NCBI GenBank assembly: GCA_002696885.1
Contig: NZSO01000046.1
Location: 25,438 to 32,750, forward strand
DNA length: 7,313 nucleotides
Source of the DNA: Verrucomicrobiales bacterium
GTDB taxonomy: Bacteria > Verrucomicrobiota > Verrucomicrobiia > Verrucomicrobiales > DEV007
Direction: 5' to 3'
The first letter of the stretch is position 1. Each line of letters starts with the position of its first letter. The position numbers were made by a program, and so were the translations under genes. Of the stretch, positions 1-6,406 are shown one piece after another. A model generated the notes under the pieces. The model did no database searches, was not told the origin of the DNA, and was given only the letters and a program-made list of their open reading frames with translations.

Positions 1-582
1 GCTTCTGGTGCACCAAAGAGGACTAAATTCATCGCAACTTATAGAGTTTTAGAACACATAGATCTTGAAGCTTTTAGAGAACTTCACATCACTTCAACGA
101 TGGGCAAAGTTCTTACTCTTAAAAGTGCGCCTTATGAAAAAGAACATGATCAAGGTTATTTGCGAACTTTTCAAGAACTTGCCCCAATGAGGGCCATTGT
201 ACTTTCTTGGATGACCCCCCCTGATTTTGGAGAACTCATAACCGATCCTGATCAGCCTAAGTCTGCACCAAAAGTTTTATTCAATCAGATTGACTTCGAT
301 ATTGATGACTTTCTAACAAAATTGGAATCCGATCCATTTCATAAATCTCCAATACCAAACGTTCATGCTCATAAACTTAGAGAGCAAATAATGGAAGCAA
401 AGGCTAAGCCAGAAAAAGGCCTAAAAGGCATTAGTTTAGATGCGGCTTTTGGAAGAATTCCTTTCACCCAACATCGAACTGGATTTTGGATCGCTCATCA
501 TAAAGAATTGCTTTATTACCCTATCCCTTCTCTAGAAGAACTTAAAGAAGAGCACTGGGAATGGTTTAAATCTCTTGATTGA
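1..582 (+). CDS. Unidentified protein, C-terminal part (5' end outside window)
   Basis: The frame is open from the first base to the TGA at 580-582, giving 193 residues. The first in-frame ATG is at 100, but the 33 codons before it read like normal protein (ASGAPKRTKF at the start), so the gene probably begins upstream of the window. I do not recognise the family. The visible part has no signal peptide or membrane segment. It is rich in charged residues, with an acidic stretch (FDIDDFLTKLESDPF) and a Lys/Glu-rich helix-like stretch (REQIMEAKAKPEKGLKG). The end is aromatic and acidic (ELKEEHWEWFKSLD). The segment GRIPFTQHRTGFWIAHHKELLYYP, followed by PIPSLEEL, looks like the most structured part. 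It is most likely a cytoplasmic protein. It converges on the phosphofructokinase gene with only 15 bases between the stops, so there is no operon link to the glycolysis genes. That it is a real coding region is fairly sure; its function is unknown. Confidence 0.75.
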   Translation, partial: ASGAPKRTKFIATYRVLEHIDLEAFRELHITSTMGKVLTLKSAPYEKEHDQGYLRTFQELAPMRAIVLSWMTPPDFGELITDPDQPKSAPKVLFNQIDFDIDDFLTKLESDPFHKSPIPNVHAHKLREQIMEAKAKPEKGLKGISLDAAFGRIPFTQHRTGFWIAHHKELLYYPIPSLEELKEEHWEWFKSLD

Positions 583-588
583 CAGATA

Positions 589-605
589 ATCACCTAACTA
601 GTGAT
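589..605. terminator. Weak inverted repeat at a convergent gene junction
   Basis: ATCAC (589-593) and GTGAT (601-605) form a perfect 5-bp stem around a 7-base loop. It sits exactly where the left-edge gene (stop 580-582) and pfp (stop 598-600) meet tail to tail. There is no T tract on either side and the stem is short, so a role as bidirectional terminator is only a possibility suggested by its position. Confidence 0.18.
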
Positions 606-1818
606 CGGAGACTTTTGCTCCCTTGGGTTGACCTATAGAATTTAATAGATCCTCGAACCATTTTTGATCAATATCAAATGGCTTACCTCCAGCTATTCTA
701 TCAAAATCAATTACAGACATTTTACCATCACTATCATCATCTAAGCCTGCAACACCACTCGTACCATTAAGAGCAGCATTCGCAGCACAGGCAGCGCTTT
801 CCTTGATGAGCTCTAAATCTTGTGCATTAGGTTTTGCAGAACGCGCAAAATAACCGCTCTTTTGAACCAACACTTTATCTGCGGATAGAGAGTCTTTTAA
901 TTTTTTTGCAAACCATTTTCCTGGATTCAATTCATCGAGCCTGACATGACCAAAGGCATCTCTTCTTAGTTCCTCACCCGCAGATTCCTTCTCTTTGATT
1001 ATGGCATCAGTACCAGCTCCTTCACTGAGAAAAAGATTAACACAATCATGCTCATCCATCTGTTTACTTAATCGATTCAATTCAGAATCTAAATCTAGTT
1101 CCATTTCAGGAATCCATACTGCATGAACATCCCATCGCTCACGACAGATATTAATTTCAGGTAACCATTTATAATCATCAAGAGATTTCCTATAATCACT
1201 AGCTGCGGCTGCAGTTAACCAACCACAATGCCTTCCCATAACTTCGTGAATAATCAGCTGTCGAGTGCTTGTTGTATTTTCATTAGCTACGTTTTCAAAA
1301 AATAATGCGCTTTGTTCGGCAGCCGTCCAAGCTCCAAGAGTTTGAGAAATAGGAAATACATCATTATCAACAGTTTTTGGAAGCCCTACGACAGTTAAAC
1401 CGTATCCATTTTCTTCAAGATACTTAGCAAGATCTGCCGCAGTTGTGTTTGTATCATCACCTCCAATGGTGTGAAGAATATCAATATCATCTTTTTTCAG
1501 TTGCTCCGCAGCAACATGAAGAGGGTCCTCGCCTTCCTGTACTAGTCCACGCTTAGTACAATCTTCTACATTAGTCAGCTTAACTCTGCTGTTACCAATA
1601 GCACTGCCGCCAAATCCAAAAAGAATCTGATAATTTTTTTTGACCTCATCACCTAACTTTATTGATTTTCCAGTAAGTAGGCCTTGATAGCCATTTAAAT
1701 ACCCACTGAGCTCAGCATCAGGTAAAAGCTTATTGTATTGCTCGATAAGAGCTCCAATAGATGAGGACAGACAAGGTGCAATTCCTCCTGCGGTTAAAAA
1801 AGCAATTTTTTTGGACAT
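598..1818 (-). CDS. pfp: Pyrophosphate-dependent 6-phosphofructokinase (PPi-PFK)
   Basis: A complete 406-residue member of the phosphofructokinase family. It interconverts fructose 6-phosphate and fructose 1,6-bisphosphate in the cytoplasm. The donor can be read from two positions known to separate PPi from ATP enzymes. The motif GGDDT (119-123) has Asp where ATP enzymes have Gly (GGDGS), and PKTVDND (147-153) has Lys where ATP enzymes have Gly. Both point to pyrophosphate and a reversible reaction. Other family blocks are the N-terminal FLTAGGIAPCLSS (7-19), MGRHCGW (194-200), EGAGTD (266-271) and the substrate-side block SGYFARSAKPNAQD (321-334), which resembles the roughly 400-residue bacterial Pfp group. 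The length fits that group. The ATG at 1818 places the conserved glycine loop at the usual distance from the N-terminus. No Shine-Dalgarno sequence precedes it, only A-rich sequence. It is divergent from the aldolase that acts on its product. Family and donor call are strong; actual PPi use is inferred from the residues. Confidence 0.95.
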   Translation of the reverse strand: MSKKIAFLTAGGIAPCLSSSIGALIEQYNKLLPDAELSGYLNGYQGLLTGKSIKLGDEVKKNYQILFGFGGSAIGNSRVKLTNVEDCTKRGLVQEGEDPLHVAAEQLKKDDIDILHTIGGDDTNTTAADLAKYLEENGYGLTVVGLPKTVDNDVFPISQTLGAWTAAEQSALFFENVANENTTSTRQLIIHEVMGRHCGWLTAAAASDYRKSLDDYKWLPEINICRERWDVHAVWIPEMELDLDSELNRLSKQMDEHDCVNLFLSEGAGTDAIIKEKESAGEELRRDAFGHVRLDELNPGKWFAKKLKDSLSADKVLVQKSGYFARSAKPNAQDLELIKESAACAANAALNGTSGVAGLDDDSDGKMSVIDFDRIAGGKPFDIDQKWFEDLLNSIGQPKGAKVSDH

Positions 1819-1914
1819 GATGATATTTTTGTTAATTTTTCCTAAAATAGGTCAGAAAATGAGTCCAGATTAGCGCTCTTTTTGCTCTTCGCAAGCATAT
1901 GAATGTTCCTACCC

Positions 1915-1943
1915 TTGACTGGAGAGCTTCCAAACTCTAGATT
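1915..1943 (+). promoter_or_regulatory. Candidate sigma70-type promoter of the aldolase gene
   Basis: TTGACT (1915-1920, 5 of 6 to TTGACA) is followed by exactly 17 bases and TAGATT (1938-1943, 4 of 6 to TATAAT). The expected transcription start lies near 1950, only a few bases before the preferred aldolase ATG at 1954, so the transcript would be leaderless or nearly so. If translation began at 1903 instead, this element would lie inside the gene. The -10 match is modest and the call rests on spacing and position alone. Confidence 0.35.
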
Positions 1944-1953
1944 CGCCGCCGTT

Positions 1954-2988
1954 ATGCCTATAGCTACCCCATCTCAATTTGCCGCCATGCTAGATGCCGC
2001 CCAGGAGGGTGGATACGCTTATCCAGCTATTAATTGTTCAAGCATTACCACGCTTAATGCAGCTCTGAAGGGTTTTGCAGACAATAAATCTGATGGAATT
2101 ATTCAATTTTCAACTGGAGCAGGTCAATTTGCATCAGGCCTAAATCACAAAAATGCAACAAAAGGAACTATCATATTGGCCGAAGCTGCACACGCGCTCG
2201 CAGAACAATATGATGTTTTGATCGGTCTTAACACTGACCATTGTCAGCCTCAAGTTGCAGAGTCATTTTTGGATCCACTCATAGAAGCGACTGCAGCGAG
2301 AAGAGCTAAGGGCGAAAATAACCTATTCCAAAATCATATGTTAGACGCCTCAATACTGCCCTTGGAGGAAAATATGGCAATCTCTCAAACCTATCTTAAA
2401 AAGTGTGCTGAAAATGAAATCATATTAGAAGTTGAAGCTGGAGTAGTGGGTGGTGAAGAGGATGGAGCTGCTGGATCAGAGGACACTCCAGATGAAGATC
2501 TTTATACCACTCCAGAGGACATGGTCGCAGTGCATGAGGCTTTAGCCGATCTTGGAAGATTTACATTTGCGGCAACTTTTGGAAATGTTCATGGCCACTA
2601 CAAGCCTGGCGCAGTAAAGCTAAAACCAGAAATCCTCAAGGAAGGTCAAGCAGCTGTTCAAGAGAAGTACGGATCTGAATCAGAGTTCGATCTTGTTTTC
2701 CATGGGGGGTCAGGAAGTTTGCTATCTGAAATCAGAGAAACTCTAGACTATGGTGTTGTTAAAATGAATGTTGATACTGACACTCAATACTCTTTCACTA
2801 GGCCAATCGCTGGTCACATGTTACAGAACTATGACGGCGTCTTAAAAGTTGATGGCGAAATTGGTAATAAGAAAGTATATGACCCGCGCGCATACTTAAA
2901 AGCTGGTGAGCAGTCAATGTCGGAAAGAGTTGGTCAAGCCTGTGACGATCTTCTGTCAGTTGATAAAACTATCATTTCACAAGTTTAA
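1954..2988 (+). CDS. fba: Class II (zinc) fructose-bisphosphate aldolase
   Basis: A 344-residue class II aldolase. It cleaves fructose 1,6-bisphosphate to dihydroxyacetone phosphate and glyceraldehyde 3-phosphate, or makes it in gluconeogenesis. Family signatures run in order: YPAINCSS (23-30); TDHC (94-97) with the catalytic Asp95 and metal-ligand His96; LEVEAGVVGGEEDG (158-171); GNVHGHYKPG (210-219) with metal-ligand His213; FHGGSGS (249-255) with His250; and KMNVDTDTQ (270-278). It resembles the actinobacterial-type aldolases, which also begin MPIATP. The frame stays open to an ATG at 1903, but the extra 17 residues do not look like the family N-terminus, no ribosome site supports that start, and a promoter-like pair lies within it, so 1954 is preferred. 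Two local oddities are Asn93 before TDHC, where His is common, and an acidic insert (GSEDTPDEDL) before the conserved YTTPED. The ROK kinase follows after 21 bases, probably on the same transcript. Pfp, which makes its substrate, is divergent. Confidence 0.95.
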   Translation: MPIATPSQFAAMLDAAQEGGYAYPAINCSSITTLNAALKGFADNKSDGIIQFSTGAGQFASGLNHKNATKGTIILAEAAHALAEQYDVLIGLNTDHCQPQVAESFLDPLIEATAARRAKGENNLFQNHMLDASILPLEENMAISQTYLKKCAENEIILEVEAGVVGGEEDGAAGSEDTPDEDLYTTPEDMVAVHEALADLGRFTFAATFGNVHGHYKPGAVKLKPEILKEGQAAVQEKYGSESEFDLVFHGGSGSLLSEIRETLDYGVVKMNVDTDTQYSFTRPIAGHMLQNYDGVLKVDGEIGNKKVYDPRAYLKAGEQSMSERVGQACDDLLSVDKTIISQV

Positions 2989-3009
2989 TATTTATTTAAA
3001 AAATAAAAG

Positions 3010-4023
3010 ATGGACGAATCGGCACATTTCGCCGGCCTCGACATTGGTGGAACAACGGTAAAAGCCGCTCTGCTCAATGGTACCGGTAGACAAATCGGTG
3101 AAGGCGTTGAGTTGCGATCTCACGGAAGTGAAGGTTACAGAGCTACGTTCAAGCAATTGCATCTTGCTCTAGAAACAATCTGCTCAGAAAATTCAGTGGA
3201 TCTCTCCACAATCTCTGCAGTAGGCATTGATGTCCCTGCTCCATCTTCTAATGGCGTCATTTGGGGACAAGCTAACCTCAACGAAGATTGGGTTGGAACT
3301 AATATTAGAGAGGAATTCTCCAAAGAAATACACAGGCCCTGCTATATGACAAATGATGGAAACGCAGCTGCATACGGGGAATGGATTCTTCGTCCAGGTC
3401 ATGATGGTCCATTATTATTTGTCGCTCCTGGAACTGGCCTTGGAGGAGGTTTTGTTCTTGGCAAAGGCCAATTATATGAGGGTTGTAATGGATTAGCAAT
3501 GGAGTTAGGAGCCATATCAGTTCCTTTTAGAGAGGAAGATGGAAGCTTACCGGAATGTGCGGGTAAAGGGCCTGGATCTCTCGAGGCTTGGGTCTCTTTG
3601 GTAGCGCTTAGAAGAAGGTTAGAAATAGAACTGGCCAAAGAAGAAAATCACGATCACCCACTCGCAAAACAAGACATTCCTATTAAAGAGAAAGCTTTCC
3701 AGTTAAGAGATTTTTGTGAAAAAGAGGACCCCCTCGCCCGTCATATCTTCAAACAACAGGCACACATCTTAGGATGGGCAATGGGCGATCAAGCTAGCGA
3801 ATTAGATCCCGGACTAATTGTGATTGGTGGCGGCCTCGCTGAGACAAGCTTTAGAGACTGGTACCTTGATCATGTACGCGCTGGATTCGAAGAAAGGGCA
3901 CCTGCATTCTACGTTAATTCACCAATACCTCCACACGGGGTAACGACTAGATTTGACTGGGCAGTCGGAGGAGATTATGCAGCCGCCATCGGAGTTGCTC
4001 ACAAAGCAATGGAGATCGCATAA
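3010..4023 (+). CDS. ROK-family sugar kinase (glucokinase-like) with altered zinc and ExGH motifs
   Basis: A 337-residue ROK (repressor/ORF/kinase) protein. It has no N-terminal DNA-binding domain, so it should be a kinase and not a repressor; glucose or a related hexose with ATP is the likely substrate pair. Visible motifs are the phosphate-binding loop GLDIGGTTVKAA (9-20), the sugar-side segment GIDVPAPSSNGVIWGQ (72-87), TNDGNAAAYGE (114-124) with catalytic-base candidate Asp116, the glycine loop APGTGLGGG (139-147), and the adenosine-side block LIVIGGGLAE (269-278). Two hallmarks are altered. The usual ExGH reads E165-L-G-A168, so the sugar-contacting His is Ala. The zinc motif CxCGxxGCLE reads CAGKGPGSLE (183-192), keeping only the first Cys. 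It lies 21 bases after the aldolase stop with no Shine-Dalgarno sequence (A-rich leader), so it is probably cotranscribed with it. Membership is sure. Substrate and even activity are open because of the lost residues. Confidence 0.9.
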   Translation: MDESAHFAGLDIGGTTVKAALLNGTGRQIGEGVELRSHGSEGYRATFKQLHLALETICSENSVDLSTISAVGIDVPAPSSNGVIWGQANLNEDWVGTNIREEFSKEIHRPCYMTNDGNAAAYGEWILRPGHDGPLLFVAPGTGLGGGFVLGKGQLYEGCNGLAMELGAISVPFREEDGSLPECAGKGPGSLEAWVSLVALRRRLEIELAKEENHDHPLAKQDIPIKEKAFQLRDFCEKEDPLARHIFKQQAHILGWAMGDQASELDPGLIVIGGGLAETSFRDWYLDHVRAGFEERAPAFYVNSPIPPHGVTTRFDWAVGGDYAAAIGVAHKAMEIA

Positions 4024-4042
4024 TTAAACTTACTAAATAAGG

Positions 4043-4270
4043 TCACCAATCCCCTTTAAATCTTTCAAACATTCGATTGAATTTTTCATCCTCTTTTTCG
4101 GACCATTTGACTCTAGTTTTAGTCCATTTTTCAGACAATCTATCTGAAAACCCCCTAAGTCCTTTTTTTTCACCCACACTGGGAAAATCATAAGCCATCT
4201 TCGATGACTTACAGGCGGAGCAAAATGCGTAGATTATGAAAACTAAAAAGAAATTTCTAATTAATTTCAT
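4043..4270 (-). CDS. Small putative lipoprotein
   Basis: A 75-residue frame that I do not recognise as a family. The N-terminus is a short export signal: Lys2 and Arg5, a hydrophobic stretch (FFLVFIIYAF, 7-16), then Cys-Ser-Ala-Cys20, an acceptable though not ideal lipobox with the lipidated Cys at 20. The mature part is about 55 residues, highly charged and probably helical (DRLSEKWTKTRVKWSEKEDEK is its core, 43-63), ending FKGDW. It starts 29 bases after the Gfo/Idh stop on the same strand, so it is likely the last gene of that operon. It would sit in a membrane on the periplasmic side. The coding strand has a run of eight A at 4163-4170 (Glu-Lys-Lys codons), a possible slippage or sequencing-error site, but the residues after it still look like protein. 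A chance frame cannot be fully excluded; signal, spacing and strand argue for a real gene. Confidence 0.65.
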   Translation of the reverse strand: MKLIRNFFLVFIIYAFCSACKSSKMAYDFPSVGEKKGLRGFSDRLSEKWTKTRVKWSEKEDEKFNRMFERFKGDW

Positions 4271-4299
4271 AGCTTTGTAAAATTAAAGTTAAGAAATAA

Positions 4300-5613
4300 T
4301 CAAACCTCCCAACCTTTTCTATATGGTCGCTTAATCAATTCCTCAGCCTCAGGGGCATTGGTTGCCTTTAGATTAATACCATCCCAAGCAATTCTTTTTC
4401 CTAACCTAACTGCCAAATTTCCGAGTAAAACAGTCTCAGTAAAGGGGCCAGAATAGGCAAAACCTGAAAGTGGTTCAGAACCAACTCCACGAATGGCATC
4501 AACCCATTCCTGGTCCTCATTTTTAACTCTTGGAATAGTCTTCTCCGGATTCACATTATCCAGTAAACCCTCGGGCGATGTTTTCCATTTGGTGCTATTT
4601 CTGTTAAAAAGAAACTTCCCTTTTTCACCAATAATAATGAGATCAAATTTCTTTGCGTTTTGGGAATTTACGATAGTCCCCTCAAAGACTGACTCCTCAG
4701 GCATATAACCACCATCATACCAAACAAATGGCATTTTATGGTTATATTTACCTTCCGGGAAAGTATAAGTGACGATGGATTTATTGGGACCGCACTCCAA
4801 CGAGTTACCATTTTGCTTAGCTTCCACTGATGTCGGATATTTCAAGTCAAGCGCCCAGAAAGGCATGTCCATAATATGGCAACCCATATCTCCCAAAGCC
4901 CCAGTTCCAAAATCCCACCAGCCCCTCCATTTGAATGGCGCATACCCAGAATTGTATGGTCTCATCGGAGCTGGCCCAATCCATAGATCCCAATCCATAT
5001 TTTTAGGAACTTCCTGGGCAGTTAATTTTTTCTCTAATCCTTGAGGCCATATGGGACGGTTTGTCCAAGCATGAACTTCTTTAACTTTTCCAATAACCCC
5101 AGAACGAATTAATTCAACAGCTCGACGGATAGGTTCACCAGCATGAGCCTGATTTCCCATTTGTGTTACAACTTTAGCCTTCCTAGCTTCATTAGCTAGT
5201 TTTCTCGCTTCCCAAATCGAATGCGTCAACGGCTTTTGAACATAAGTATGTTTACCCATTTGAACAGCTCGTAAGGCTGCATGAAAATGCATGTGATCTG
5301 GAGTTGAAACAGTAACGGCATCAATACTCTTACCTAATTCATCAAATAATTTTCGGTAATCGGTATACCCTTTGGAGCCAGGATATTTTTTGACAGCCTG
5401 ATTTAATCGCCCAGCATCAACGTCACACAATCCAACAACCTCAGCACCTGCATCACGAGCTCCGGCTATATCACTAGAGCCCTTACCACCAGCTCCAATG
5501 CCAGCTAATGCCACTCTTTCATTTGCGCCAAAAACACGGCTAGGAACAACTTGAAATCCAAGCGTTCCAATCGAAGCAGATTTAATAAATTTTCTTCTAG
5601 AATAATTATTCAT
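4300..5613 (-). CDS. Tat-exported Gfo/Idh/MocA-family oxidoreductase
   Basis: A complete 437-residue NAD(P)-dependent oxidoreductase that should act on a sugar or sugar derivative; the substrate cannot be read from sequence. Residues 1-30 are a twin-arginine signal: SRRKFIKSAS (5-14), a mild hydrophobic stretch, then VFGA, so the protein is folded with its cofactor and exported or tethered. The Rossmann fold starts at ALAGIGAGGKG (35-45), with acidic GLCDVD (61-66) for the ribose. STPDHMHF (103-110) is the conserved nucleotide-side strand end. The catalytic EKP motif reads QKP (126-128), keeping Lys127. The second domain carries WRGWWDFGTGALGDMGCH (229-246), with Asp242 and His246 near the active site, and a C-terminal end (RPYRKGWEV) typical of the planctomycete/verrucomicrobial/Bacteroidetes type with the bacterial C-terminal extension. 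The leader is A-rich without a Shine-Dalgarno sequence. It lies 59 bases after the DUF2064-like gene and 29 bases before the small lipoprotein gene, all on the same strand, suggesting an operon. Confidence 0.93.
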   Translation of the reverse strand: MNNYSRRKFIKSASIGTLGFQVVPSRVFGANERVALAGIGAGGKGSSDIAGARDAGAEVVGLCDVDAGRLNQAVKKYPGSKGYTDYRKLFDELGKSIDAVTVSTPDHMHFHAALRAVQMGKHTYVQKPLTHSIWEARKLANEARKAKVVTQMGNQAHAGEPIRRAVELIRSGVIGKVKEVHAWTNRPIWPQGLEKKLTAQEVPKNMDWDLWIGPAPMRPYNSGYAPFKWRGWWDFGTGALGDMGCHIMDMPFWALDLKYPTSVEAKQNGNSLECGPNKSIVTYTFPEGKYNHKMPFVWYDGGYMPEESVFEGTIVNSQNAKKFDLIIIGEKGKFLFNRNSTKWKTSPEGLLDNVNPEKTIPRVKNEDQEWVDAIRGVGSEPLSGFAYSGPFTETVLLGNLAVRLGKRIAWDGINLKATNAPEAEELIKRPYRKGWEV

Positions 5614-5672
5614 TATTTTGTTGGTAAAAAAGAATTAATAAAAGCCTATCATGAAGGATGTTAATGATAATC

Positions 5673-6335
5673 TCAACAATCAATATCACTTAGTAGGAAA
5701 GAGTATCTTTGCAAATCTTCGGGGTTATCCACATCATCCAACTCCTCAATTAAAGAGTAAGAGATTTGATTCATCTCTGCGATGTTTAAACTTTTATTGA
5801 GGACATGGTTTGTGCTCCAGGGAACATCATGAAAAACAATAGACGCTTTAGGATTATTCATTCCAACAAGATAATACCCACCATCTAAACAAGGACCAAA
5901 AACAAGCTCTCTTTTATCATTTAGGGATATAAATCCTGTCAATATTTGTTTATCAGTCATGCTGACACAGTCAGAACCAATGGCCAAAACCCTTTGAAAG
6001 CGCAGTGAGAAAGATTTGTTAAAGATAAATTTCAATTTATCTCCTAAATCACCCTCTATTTGAGGATAAAAAAGGTGGTTACTAAAATTTGTTACATTTA
6101 GAGTTCCGAGCTCATTTTTGATCCATTTTTCAACTTCATTGCCCTTTGATAATGGGTCATAGTACCAACAGATCTTTAAACCATCATCAAATATGGGAGA
6201 AATGTTCCTAATTATTGCTGAAACCATTCGTCTGTAGATATTTGCGGCCTCGGGATAACCTATAACTCTACCAATACGGGTTTTTACCCTACCAGCTTCA
6301 GGCCATTTAAGGAAAATAATGAGTAAATCAGTCAA
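5673..6335 (-). CDS. DUF2064 / TIGR04282-type glycosyltransferase-like protein
   Basis: A 220-residue protein of the DUF2064 group. This is a nucleotidyl/glycosyl-transferase-like fold related to CofC/MobA-type proteins; one subset, TIGR04282, is annotated as arsenosugar-biosynthesis glycosyltransferase. Conserved blocks in order are KWPEAGRVKTRIG (10-22), the nucleotide-binding start; EGDLGDKL (94-101); AIGSDCVSMT (118-127), with the metal-binding-type Asp; FGPCLDGGYYLVGM (146-159); VPWST (171-175); and DDVDNPEDL (200-208). Length fits the family. The only plausible start is TTG at 6335: an in-frame TAA lies at 6344-6342 and the conserved block begins ten residues in. Without a signal peptide it should be cytoplasmic. 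It is first in the leftward group, upstream of the exported Gfo/Idh oxidoreductase. No arsenic methyltransferase or radical-SAM partner is visible here, so the arsenosugar label should not be taken as its function. Family is sure, role unknown. Confidence 0.88.
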   Translation of the reverse strand: MTDLLIIFLKWPEAGRVKTRIGRVIGYPEAANIYRRMVSAIIRNISPIFDDGLKICWYYDPLSKGNEVEKWIKNELGTLNVTNFSNHLFYPQIEGDLGDKLKFIFNKSFSLRFQRVLAIGSDCVSMTDKQILTGFISLNDKRELVFGPCLDGGYYLVGMNNPKASIVFHDVPWSTNHVLNKSLNIAEMNQISYSLIEELDDVDNPEDLQRYSFLLSDIDC

Positions 6336-6356
6336 ATTATATTAGAGATATTAATT

Positions 6357-6362
6357 ATTATA
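6357..6362 (-). promoter_or_regulatory. Candidate -10 box for the leftward operon
   Basis: A perfect TATAAT on the minus strand lies 21 bases before the TTG start of the DUF2064-like gene. At 16 to 18 bases upstream there is no good -35 (the best is TAATCA, 3 of 6). In such an AT-rich stretch a chance match is easy, so only position and the perfect hexamer support it. Confidence 0.25.
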
Positions 6363-6377
6363 AATATAAGATATTTT

Positions 6378-6406
6378 TTGATTATTAACTATTTTTCGCG
6401 TAAAAT
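6378..6406 (+). promoter_or_regulatory. Candidate sigma70-type promoter of ftsK
   Basis: TTGATT (6378-6383, 4 of 6 to TTGACA), a 17-base spacer, and TAAAAT (6401-6406, 5 of 6 to TATAAT). Transcription would start near 6413, leaving a leader of about 46 bases with no Shine-Dalgarno sequence and an eight-T run (6422-6429). The surrounding 123-base divergent region (6336-6458) is extremely AT-rich, which raises the chance of accidental matches. The exact spacing and the location in the divergent gap favour it. Confidence 0.4.

Noticed and set aside
100..102. ATG at 100 as the true start of the left-edge gene
   Set aside because: The frame is open and protein-like back to base 1, and nothing before 100 looks like a promoter or ribosome site.
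1819..1902. Search for a pfp promoter on the minus strand in the divergent gap
   Set aside because: I found TATTTT-like -10 candidates but no -35 at acceptable spacing, so none is reported.
1903..1953. The 17-codon N-terminal extension of the aldolase frame
   Set aside because: It does not resemble the family N-terminus, has no ribosome-binding support, and overlaps a better reading as promoter sequence.
3135..3638. Several minus-strand open frames of 60-80 codons inside the ROK kinase gene
   Set aside because: They lie wholly opposite a gene with clear family motifs, overlap each other, and encode low-complexity chance peptides.
4493..5044. Two plus-strand open frames opposite the Gfo/Idh gene
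   Set aside because: They are antisense shadows of a well-supported gene, with no recognisable domain or leader.
5647..5669. Inverted repeat TATCAT / ATGATA between the DUF2064-like and Gfo/Idh genes
   Set aside because: It is a 6-bp AT-rich stem with an 11-base loop and no T tract, too weak for a terminator or operator call.
5648..5676. Possible minus-strand promoter TTGAGA-N17-CATGAT before the Gfo/Idh gene
   Set aside because: The -10 lacks the first T and matches only 4 of 6; the gene can equally be read from the upstream gene's transcript.
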